This document shows positions 37,713 through 43,965 of a stretch of DNA of 43,965 nucleotides, in pieces; position 1 is the stretch's first letter; the number at the start of each line of letters is the position of its first letter. Position numbers and translations under genes: made by a program. The notes below the pieces were generated by a model. That model did no database searches. It worked only from the letters and a program-made list of their open reading frames with translations, and had not been told where the DNA came from. The stretch comes from Porticoccaceae bacterium (GTDB taxonomy: Bacteria; Pseudomonadota; Gammaproteobacteria; Pseudomonadales; Porticoccaceae): contig JAQWYJ010000013.1 of the NCBI GenBank assembly GCA_029254005.1, positions 87,630 through 131,594 of the forward strand, given 5' to 3'.

Positions 37713-38446
37713 TGTCTAAACAAACTATTATTGAGTTAAAAGGCATTGCCAAACAGTATGTTATGGGTAGTGAGAGCTTTTATGCGCTGGATCATATAGA
37801 TTTAGACATATACTTAAATGACTATATTGCTATTGTTGGATCATCTGGATCAGGCAAATCAACACTGATGAATTTGCTAGGATGCCTTGATTATCCCACC
37901 AATGGTGAATACAAACTTAAGGGTACCGATGTAGCAACTCTAGATGAAAATCATCTAGCGGGCATTCGTAATCAAGAGATCGGTTTTATTTTTCAAAATT
38001 TTAATTTACTTCCTAGAGCAAGTGCTCTACAAAACGTAATGCAACCACTTATCTACCGCGGGTTACCCTTGGCCGAACGAAAACGACGCGCTGAAAATGC
38101 ACTGACAATGGTGGGCCTACAGGATCGTATGACTCATGTGCCAAACCAGCTGTCCGGAGGCCAACGGCAGCGAGTTGCTATTGCCAGAGCATTAGTGACA
38201 GAACCAGCCATACTGCTTGCAGATGAGCCCACAGGCAATCTTGATTCTACAACTACTATAGAAATTATGGCACTGTTTGACCAACTCCATGCAGACGGAC
38301 AAACATTGATAATCGTTACCCATGAACAAGAAATTGCCGAACGCTGCCATAGAGTTGTGACGTTAAAAGATGGCCATCTGATGTCTGACCAACTTAATCA
38401 ACCACAGGCAAGTTCGCCTAGTTTGGAGGTAAATGCAGGTGTCTAG
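37712..38446 (+). CDS. MacB/LolD-type ABC transporter ATP-binding protein
   Basis: A 244-residue ABC ATPase. Walker A is GSSGSGKST at residues 43-51, the Q loop lies in [11 protein letters not shown], the ABC signature is [15 protein letters not shown], Walker B is [12 protein letters not shown], and the switch histidine is in IIVTHE. The MacB/LolD subfamily features are clear. It is encoded as a separate polypeptide, unlike E. coli MacB where ATPase and permease are fused. It overlaps the adaptor gene by 1 bp and the permease gene by up to 14 bp, so the three subunits are translationally coupled. Confidence 0.95.
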   Translation: MSKQTIIELKGIAKQYVMGSESFYALDHIDLDIYLNDYIAIVGSSGSGKSTLMNLLGCLDYPTNGEYKLKGTDVATLDENHLAGIRNQEIGFIFQNFNLLPRASALQNVMQPLIYRGLPLAERKRRAENALTMVGLQDRMTHVPNQLSGGQRQRVAIARALVTEPAILLADEPTGNLDSTTTIEIMALFDQLHADGQTLIIVTHEQEIAERCHRVVTLKDGHLMSDQLNQPQASSPSLEVNAGV

Positions 38447-39674
38447 CGTAAAATTTAAACTTGTTGAAGGTACGCGATCAGCTGGCCAATCAATTTTTGC
38501 TCACGGTTTTCGTAGTTTTTTGACCACCTTGGGTATCATCATTGGTGTTGCCTCAGTAATAGCCGTAGTGTCTGTCGTGCAAGGGTTTAGCGCCAACATT
38601 ACTCAACAATTTGACGGCATGGGCACCAACGTTATCAATATTGAGTCTTTCACTCCAAGAAAAGAGCGGCTACAAGGTGTGCGAGCTAAGTTAACCTATA
38701 ATGATTACTTGCAAATAAAATATAAAATCGCGGGGATCAGTAATGTTACTCCTACCGTGAGAATGTGGGGCTCCAACGCCGGCATTACCTACAGGGGGCA
38801 AACCTCTAGCTCAATGATTGTGGGTACTGCATCCACCTACCAAAAATTGAATACCGTTTACCCCGAGCGCGGACGATTTTTCAATGCCAGTGATGATCAA
38901 AGTCGGCGACGTGTTGCGGTGTTAGGTCCCTCAATTATGTCTAAGTTAGACATAAAGGGTGACCCTATAGGGCAACATGTCGGTGTTTCAGGAGAATGGT
39001 TTAAAGTTATTGGCATTGCCGAGAAGAGAGGAAAATTGTTTGGTTTTGATCAAGACGACTTTATTTTACTGCCATTTAGCACTACTCGTGCATTATTGGG
39101 CGGCGCCGAGGAACCAGATATTATCATTAGTTTTCAGGTAAATGAGCCCTCACAATTAGATCAAGTAAAACAGCAAGTGAAAAACCTGTTACGTCGAAAT
39201 CACAAGCTCGACCAAGATGCGAATGATGATTTTGAAATCGCCACTGCTGATCAAATGCTGGATACCTTTGATAAAATTATAGGAAGCACCACGCTGGTGT
39301 TAGGTGGAATTGTAGGGATCTCATTGCTAGTAGGCGGTATTGGTATTATGAATATAATGTTGGTATCGGTAACCGAACGCACTCGCGAAATTGGTATTCA
39401 AAAAGCATTGGGAGCAACCAGGTTCGACATTTTGTTGCAGTTTCTAATTGAAGCCGTTTTCCTTTGTTTACTAGGGGGTCTATTAGGCCTCATATTAGGC
39501 TTTGGCGCTGGATCGTTAATTAGTAATTTGACCGGACTGCCCTCTGCGACTGTTCCACTTTGGGCCGTCATCTTGTCCTTTGGATTCAGCGCCGGTATTG
39601 GACTAATATTTGGTATTATTCCGGCCGCTAAAGCAGCGAATCTTGACCCGATTGATGCACTTCGTTACGAGTAG
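38433..39674 (+). CDS. MacB/FtsX-type ABC transporter permease
   Basis: A 413-residue permease with one N-terminal helix (LTTLGIIIGVASVIAVVSVV), a large MacB periplasmic core domain (about 50-270) and three C-terminal helices of the FtsX domain; the cytoplasmic coupling motif ERTREIGIQKALGA is intact. Such pumps act mechanically on periplasmic substrates such as peptides, macrolides, toxins or lipoproteins rather than moving them across the inner membrane. The start is ATG 38433 or GTG 38439; GGAGG at 38425-38429 is better spaced for the GTG. A terminator-like hairpin follows inside the convergent neighbour's coding region. Confidence 0.94.
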   Translation: MQVSSVKFKLVEGTRSAGQSIFAHGFRSFLTTLGIIIGVASVIAVVSVVQGFSANITQQFDGMGTNVINIESFTPRKERLQGVRAKLTYNDYLQIKYKIAGISNVTPTVRMWGSNAGITYRGQTSSSMIVGTASTYQKLNTVYPERGRFFNASDDQSRRRVAVLGPSIMSKLDIKGDPIGQHVGVSGEWFKVIGIAEKRGKLFGFDQDDFILLPFSTTRALLGGAEEPDIIISFQVNEPSQLDQVKQQVKNLLRRNHKLDQDANDDFEIATADQMLDTFDKIIGSTTLVLGGIVGISLLVGGIGIMNIMLVSVTERTREIGIQKALGATRFDILLQFLIEAVFLCLLGGLLGLILGFGAGSLISNLTGLPSATVPLWAVILSFGFSAGIGLIFGIIPAAKAANLDPIDALRYE

Positions 39675-39686
39675 TAAAAACCAAGA

Positions 39687-40943
39687 TTATAGGCGCTTTG
39701 ATAGATAGATTAGCGCCTTATTTTGATCAATATAAAATCGAAAATTACTCAAAATATTCATACCTAATAGCCCATTTAAATCCTCGGTCATTTTGAAATC
39801 AAGTACTGCTATCTGTACATCCTTAAGTTGAAAGCGACCTAAGCCAAAAGTATCGGCACGATATACTGTGCCTTTGACAACGCCATTTGCAGTGGTAAAC
39901 ATACGTGGTCCTTGGAGTGTAAACCGATGCTTATCATTCATTTTTTCAAACGCATCTTGCGATAATGTAGTCATCGATGCCCCGGTATCGATCATTAGAG
40001 TCGCGTCTTTACCGTTAATTTCCACCTGCACTAAAAACTGATTGCGCTGCTTTTTTAAGACGATTTGTTCATCATAGGTATTTTCAATAGCTATGCTTTT
40101 ATTGCTATTCGTAGATGATGCACTATAAATTCTGGCTAACAAACGTCGAGCAGTTGAAGATGACACATCATCCACGAGCAACTCTTTGAGGATAGTTTCG
40201 GCACTATTCCACTCACCAAGCGTCATGTATACCTTCGCTTGCATCAATTGATGGTGGCTTTTTAATAAATTATATTTATGCATTAATTCATAAATCATAG
40301 CTAACCGGGGTAAAGACTCAGTGGAGCGCAATTGGGCGTCACTTTTTAACATAAAATCATTAATTGCTTGATCCACCTGCAAAACATTTTTATCTGTATA
40401 AGCATAGGTTTTTGCTAATTGATAAACTGCAACAGCCTCAGCATAGGAGGCTGTAGTTTGATTAAAAGCGCCAAGACGTAAAAGAACATCAATATCGTCG
40501 TAGTAAATAGATAGATAATGCTCAGACAGTTCTGCGAACTGATTATAGGCGGATGTTTTAATCAATAAGTCTAAATGCTGCAACAGAATAATTTTAAACT
40601 CACCCACACCAACGCTGTGTTGATCTATAGGGGTCGTCCTTGCAACCATCTGATATTCTTGCATTGCTTGCGCATAATCTTCCAGGCGGAGACTTTGTTT
40701 GAATGCTGTAAGTAGGTCGGCATTTTTGGGATTGAATACAGTCTCAATGTCCTTGGATAACTCATCCCAAGAATCATTAACCTGCTCAACCTCTGTTGAT
40801 AAGGTTTCAAAATAGTCCGAAGGCCTCTCAATATGTTTGGTAAATTCTTTACCATGAAAGCCCTTTTGGCTTAGCCAACCAACACAGAAAGCTAAAACGG
40901 CTATTACTAAAAGTCCTATGGTCGAATATTTCTTTTCAAACAT
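39687..40943 (-). CDS. Membrane-anchored TPR protein with retropepsin-like aspartic protease domain
   Basis: A 418-residue protein in three parts: an N-terminal membrane helix (about 8-25), a helical TPR-like region (about 65-280), and a C-terminal retropepsin-like domain (about 300-418). The catalytic motif is MIDTGAS with Asp319, followed by the flap segment (TTANGVVKGTVYRA) and the LNGLLGMNIL motif that closes the fold. Retroviral-type bacterial proteases act as dimers, one aspartate per subunit. The orientation (short N terminus, one helix) suggests the protease faces the periplasm. The substrate is unknown. It is tail-to-tail with the MacAB operon, 12 bp between stops. Fusion of TPR and retropepsin suggests partner-guided proteolysis; that is inference. 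Confidence 0.87.
   Translation of the reverse strand: MFEKKYSTIGLLVIAVLAFCVGWLSQKGFHGKEFTKHIERPSDYFETLSTEVEQVNDSWDELSKDIETVFNPKNADLLTAFKQSLRLEDYAQAMQEYQMVARTTPIDQHSVGVGEFKIILLQHLDLLIKTSAYNQFAELSEHYLSIYYDDIDVLLRLGAFNQTTASYAEAVAVYQLAKTYAYTDKNVLQVDQAINDFMLKSDAQLRSTESLPRLAMIYELMHKYNLLKSHHQLMQAKVYMTLGEWNSAETILKELLVDDVSSSTARRLLARIYSASSTNSNKSIAIENTYDEQIVLKKQRNQFLVQVEINGKDATLMIDTGASMTTLSQDAFEKMNDKHRFTLQGPRMFTTANGVVKGTVYRADTFGLGRFQLKDVQIAVLDFKMTEDLNGLLGMNILSNFRFYIDQNKALIYLSKRL
39692..39724 (+). terminator. Terminator of the MacAB operon, inside the convergent gene
   Basis: GGCGCT at 39692-39697 pairs with AGCGCC at 39712-39717 across a 14-nt loop, followed by TTATTTT. It lies 18 bp after the permease stop but within the last codons of the convergent retropepsin-like gene, so the same bases encode protein on one strand and a terminator on the other. 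Confidence 0.5.
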
Positions 40944-41144
40944 TTAATATATTCCCAGAGAGATCTACAGTTAATCTAAGTATCTTCAAAATAAGCACCA
41001 TAACAATCACTATACTGGACAACAGCATCTTGTGAATCTTTAGAGACACGAGGATTAACAATCCAAGCATAGCAAGATAATGTTAACTGCATTAGAATGG
41101 TTGTCCGCAGTCTTTTTTACACTACTCTTTTTTGGAAAAATTAA

Positions 41145-41939
41145 ATGACTCTTTTTGAAGCGATCATTCTTGGAATCGTGCAAGGTCTCACAGAATTTCT
41201 ACCTGTCAGCAGTAGCGGTCACCTTGAGTTAGGTAAAGCCATAATGGACGATACCAGTCTACCTCAAGAGAGTATGATGTTTACTGTTGCGGTACATTTT
41301 GCCACTGCGCTATCGACCTTGGTCGTTTATCGTGCAGAGGTTACCAAGATAGCTCGAGGACTTTTGCAAGGAAAAAACAATGATGAATTCAAATTTTCAG
41401 CAAAAATTATCCTCAGTATGATCCCTGCGGCAGCTATTGGTGTGCTGTTTGCTGACCAACTTGAGCATCTATTTGATCGTCAAATTATTTTAGTGGGTCT
41501 AATGCTTTGGTTAACTGGCTTCTTATTGCTTATTGCCGACAAAGCAAAAGCTACCACCAAAGACGTTAATTTTAAGCACTCTATACTTATTGGTATCGCG
41601 CAGGCCATTGCAATACTCCCTGGCATTTCTCGTTCAGGTGCCACTATTTCTACCTCGGTTTTACTCGGAATAGATCGTAATAAGGCCGCTAGTTTTTCGT
41701 TTTTAATGGCGGTGCCAATTATTTTAGGCAAAGTTGCCAAAGATCTGTTTGACGGTGGAGTGCACATTAGCAGTGATCAATCTACTGTTCTAGCTGTAGG
41801 ATTTCTCACAGCATTTGTAACTGGACTTTTTGCCTGTCAATGGATGATAAAACTTGTTCGTAATGCCCAGTTAAAATATTTTTCATATTACTGCTTCTGC
41901 GTGGGAAGCGCAGCAATTTTCCATGAAGTGTTTATGTAG
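41145..41939 (+). CDS. uppP: Undecaprenyl-diphosphate phosphatase UppP (BacA)
   Basis: UppP dephosphorylates undecaprenyl diphosphate to regenerate the lipid carrier for peptidoglycan and O-antigen synthesis; overproduction gives bacitracin resistance. The 264-residue polytopic protein carries both catalytic motifs: QGLTEFLPVSSSGH at residues 13-26 (the (E/Q)xxxE motif, with Gln13 and Glu17) and LPGISRSGATIS in the second half. Its length is close to the E. coli 273. TTGGAAA precedes the ATG. It is convergent with queE, 29 bp between stops; a weak hairpin without a T tract lies between them. Confidence 0.95.
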   Translation: MTLFEAIILGIVQGLTEFLPVSSSGHLELGKAIMDDTSLPQESMMFTVAVHFATALSTLVVYRAEVTKIARGLLQGKNNDEFKFSAKIILSMIPAAAIGVLFADQLEHLFDRQIILVGLMLWLTGFLLLIADKAKATTKDVNFKHSILIGIAQAIAILPGISRSGATISTSVLLGIDRNKAASFSFLMAVPIILGKVAKDLFDGGVHISSDQSTVLAVGFLTAFVTGLFACQWMIKLVRNAQLKYFSYYCFCVGSAAIFHEVFM

Positions 41940-41968
41940 CCATTTTTGCTAACCAGCTTTTTAGCAGG

Positions 41969-42610
41969 CTACTGCAAACCTAATAATTTATGAGTTTGAA
42001 GACTTAAGCTCCATCGAGGATGTTTCAAACAATAGTCTACGGTTAGTTGTACATTATTATTTTCTTGGTGTTCAAACATAGGTTGCAAAAAGAAATAATC
42101 GAACTGTAGATTGGCAAAATCAGACGGCTGGTGGCCATTCTGCGGGTAAACCAACTTGATTTCATTGCCAGACTCGACGACTAAGTCAGCACCAAATTTT
42201 GGGCTAACACAGACCCAATCTATACCCTCTGGAACAACAATAGTTCCATTGGTTTCAATTGCTACCTCAATTCCTTCCGTATGAAAGGCACTCACCAATG
42301 CTTCATCTAATTGCAACAGCGGTTCGCCTCCAGTGCAGATCACGTAGGGGTGAACATCGTCAGTAATACTTTCTGGCCAAAAACTGCGAACCCTTCTAGC
42401 CAAACTTTTTGCGTCAACAAAAGTACCGCCGCCATCACCATCGGTACCGACAAAATCTGTATCACAAAATTGGCAGATTGCCTCAGCACGATGCTTTTCT
42501 TTTCCACTCCAGAGATTACATCCTGTGAATCGACAAAATACAGCAGGGCGTCCAGCATGAGCACCCTCTCCCTGCAGTGAATAAAAAATTTCTTTGACTG
42601 CGTAACTCAT
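41969..42610 (-). CDS. queE: 7-carboxy-7-deazaguanine synthase QueE
   Basis: QueE is a radical-SAM enzyme that contracts 6-carboxy-tetrahydropterin to 7-carboxy-7-deazaguanine in queuosine and deazapurine biosynthesis. The 213-residue protein has the non-standard cluster motif C-x14-C-x2-C (GCNLWSG...ICQFCDTDF), the version known in E. coli-type QueE instead of CxxxCxxC. The opening EIFYSLQGEGAHAGRPAVFCRFTGC and CTGGEPLLQLD are diagnostic. The ATG at 42610 has GGGAG eight bases upstream; the ATG at 42634 would lie inside or before that ribosome site. queC and queD are not nearby. Confidence 0.95.
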   Translation of the reverse strand: MSYAVKEIFYSLQGEGAHAGRPAVFCRFTGCNLWSGKEKHRAEAICQFCDTDFVGTDGDGGGTFVDAKSLARRVRSFWPESITDDVHPYVICTGGEPLLQLDEALVSAFHTEGIEVAIETNGTIVVPEGIDWVCVSPKFGADLVVESGNEIKLVYPQNGHQPSDFANLQFDYFFLQPMFEHQENNNVQLTVDYCLKHPRWSLSLQTHKLLGLQ

Positions 42611-43055
42611 CTTAGTGATCTCCCGCCAACACAATATTTTTTGATAACCTGACTGATAAGTGACCTCTCAAACCAAACAAAAGTAGTCTTTGCGAGACTC
42701 CAAAGATACCGAGCTAGGCTGCATACCGTGAGCCGGCGCAGTCTAACGATGTTGCAATCAGTGTCAAGCTTCAAACCAATATTAACACTGCGACCGTCTA
42801 TTGCCATGATAGAAAATAGTGCATCGTGCAGGATATTTGCACGTTCCATTACCTGATTAGTCCGCTCCTTTAATTACTGTATCTGTTGAAAGATACCTAC
42901 CCAAAAAAGAAGTGAAGTAAAGATCGCACTATTTGGCAGTTGTCATTAGCCGAGATAACCCACAAGATAATTTAATGCCAAAAATTGTGCTCATCAAGTA
43001 AACTTATAATAAACTTAACCAGCGTACTCTTTAAACAACTTAATAGGTAACAAAC
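42611..43055. other. 445-bp stretch without a convincing gene
   Basis: The only sizeable frame is 80 codons on the minus strand (42607-42849). Its TGA overlaps the queE ATG as ATGA, but its residue composition (many Arg, no recognisable domain) and weak ribosome site make it doubtful. A perfect TATAAT at 43005-43010 reads toward the small ORF at 43104, with only a poor -35 (TTGTGC 14 bp before). Nothing else stands out. Confidence 0.4.
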
Positions 43056-43103
43056 GTCAAATTATTAGGCTATATTTTCCTTGCCATCATTGTCACTGCG
43101 TTT

Positions 43104-43385
43104 GTGACCGCCAGTGGCACATTTCTATGGATAAATGCCAATATTGTGTACGATGCTGAATACTATAAGGCTCACCCTCAAAAGACTCGAGACAAGATCC
43201 AAAAATGCTTGGCTGAAGAAAACCTTGCGAAAATAGAGGGTGATATTGCCTTGGCTGATACTCTACGAAAACGCCCAGAGTGTTTGACGGCAATAACAAC
43301 CAAAGATGGTTGGAACAACTATGTGGAGTATTGTGGTGACGGTGTTCACGAGCAAAAAGCCGATCTTTGTGATTTTTCGCCCTGA
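43104..43385 (+). CDS. Small membrane-anchored hypothetical protein, start uncertain
   Basis: I do not recognise this protein. From the GTG at 43104 it has 93 residues with two CxxxC-free pairs of scattered cysteines (four in all), a charged middle (KAHPQKTRDKIQKC) and an acidic end. The frame stays open upstream to a stop at 43044. Reading from a GTC at 43056 would give KLLGYIFLAIIVTAFVTASG, an excellent membrane helix directly preceded by a weak AGG ribosome site, but GTC is not a usual start. Either the real start codon has mutated, or the GTG start is used and the helix is truncated. Codon use and the helix argue that the frame is, or recently was, coding. Confidence 0.5.
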   Translation: MTASGTFLWINANIVYDAEYYKAHPQKTRDKIQKCLAEENLAKIEGDIALADTLRKRPECLTAITTKDGWNNYVEYCGDGVHEQKADLCDFSP

Positions 43386-43457
43386 AAAATCTTTAAACGC
43401 TGCGTTGTAGTCAAAAAATTCTTAGAGATCTATCCTGCACTCTTCACAGCTTTTTCT

Positions 43458-43904
43458 TTAGTTGCTATTTTTTTCGTCTCGCTTGAGATCCTCAATAAGG
43501 CAAGGAAGATAACGTTCTTGGTCAACATTCAACCGGTGATTGTCGCTGATACCAAGGGTGTTTCCCACATTTTTATAAATGCCTTGAGCACCTCAACTCG
43601 TTAGTGAAACCATGATCTTTTGGTTGTTTCTCATTAATGTTTTTAAAATAATTCGCTTTTTCGAATGACTAAAGAAGGGTGCCGGAGGAAAATATGGAAC
43701 AATATCGCCGGCATTCGCCACACGATAATGAGGACCTATAATTGTATCATTAAGTGTTTCGGCGAAACCGGCATCGCCAGGTCTAGGACTGGTAAATGTA
43801 TACAGGCCATAAACATCGTAACCATTTTTAAAAAGTATATCTGCATTAAGAGACGCCAAGGCCCCATCTAAACTATGCTCTGTAATCCATATTCTTTTAT
43901 TCTT
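43458..43904 (-). pseudogene. Remnant of a class 3 (fungal-type) lipase
   Basis: Translating the minus strand in one frame gives WITEHSLDGALASLNADIL, then YTFTSPRPGD and YRVANAGDIVPYFPP, the ordered motifs of alpha/beta-hydrolase class 3 lipases, including the catalytic-Asp region. The nucleophile elbow, normally GHSLGG, reads EHSLDG, so both flanking glycines are lost. A TGA at 43593-43595 stops the frame, yet the same frame continues with GISDNHRLNVDQERYL, which looks like the catalytic-His end, up to TAA at 43458-43460. Upstream, the frame hits a stop inside the 8-bp repeat and the N terminus is absent. Taken together this is a decayed gene; a sequencing artefact at the window edge is a weaker alternative. 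Confidence 0.75.
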
Positions 43905-43965
43905 TTATTCTTTTATTCTTTTATTCTTTTATTCTTTTATTCTTTTATTCTTTTATTCTTTTATT
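43891..43965. repeat. Tandem 8-bp repeat (ATTCTTTT)n at the window end
   Basis: Nine full copies plus three bases of ATTCTTTT, perfect throughout and still running at the last base of the window. On the minus strand (AAAAGAAT) every frame meets TAA within three copies, so nothing can be translated through it in that direction; on the plus strand no frame has a stop. The true copy number is unknown because the window ends here. Confidence 0.97.

Noticed and set aside
41940-41968. Hairpin TGCTAA/TTAGCA between uppP and queE as a terminator
   Set aside because: No T tract follows on either strand and the stem is AT-rich.
43593-43859. An intact 88-residue minus-strand gene starting at TTG 43859
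   Set aside because: It is the middle of the lipase remnant: the same frame extends upstream through the altered nucleophile elbow and, after a TGA, downstream into the C-terminal block.
43665-43871. A 68-residue plus-strand frame
   Set aside because: Antisense to the lipase remnant and without recognisable features.
43891-43965. CRISPR-like array
   Set aside because: The unit is 8 bp without spacers; it is a simple sequence repeat.

Overview
The window reads as a chromosomal segment of a moderately AT-rich marine-type gammaproteobacterium. The block prmC-prfA-hemA, divergent from lbcA-like TPR lipoprotein-lolB-ispE-tRNA-Gln-prs-rplY-pth-ychF, has the gene order I know from Pseudomonas (the PA4664-PA4673 neighbourhood). 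Together with ilvY/ilvC, BCCT and MHS transporters and a large extracellular HYR-repeat protein, this points to a Pseudomonadales/Cellvibrionales-like bacterium (SAR92/Porticoccaceae-type). That placement is inference from gene order and protein style, not from a database search.

Layout. 1-10,043: housekeeping core. On the minus strand are prmC (cut by the window start), prfA and hemA. On the plus strand are the TPR lipoprotein, lolB, ispE, tRNA-Gln(UUG), prs, rplY, pth and ychF. 10,044-13,600: an EamA exporter, then the divergent ilvY/ilvC pair with an IlvY-like operator between them, closed by a strong bidirectional terminator. 13,618-18,148 (minus): thiolase, BCCT transporter, tRNA-Met(CAU) on the plus strand, and an MHS-type MFS transporter. 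18,356-21,689 (plus): a compact three-gene unit of PhyH-type oxygenase, Gfo/Idh/MocA oxidoreductase and sugar-porter MFS, the best candidate here for an uncharacterised catabolic system. 21,791-22,705 (minus): a YeiH-type transporter.

22,834-34,504 is an accessory, surface- and export-oriented stretch. It holds a 1581-residue HYR/TSP3 repeat protein with a C-terminal sorting-type tail, a divergent FG-GAP beta-propeller protein, a DUF5117/DUF4953-type metzincin-like protease, a TauE/SafE permease and a FucP-type sugar transporter. 34,867-40,943: LysE exporter, Yip1 membrane protein, a three-gene MacAB-type ABC exporter operon, and tail-to-tail with it a membrane-anchored TPR-retropepsin protein. 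41,145-42,610: uppP and queE, convergent.

The last ~1.4 kb is decayed or uncertain. It holds a small membrane-anchored ORF whose natural start lacks a normal initiation codon, a class-3 lipase pseudogene (altered nucleophile elbow, in-frame stop), and nine-plus copies of an 8-bp repeat that run off the window end, probably a contig edge. No CRISPR array, rRNA, insertion sequence, prophage or recognisable defence locus was seen.
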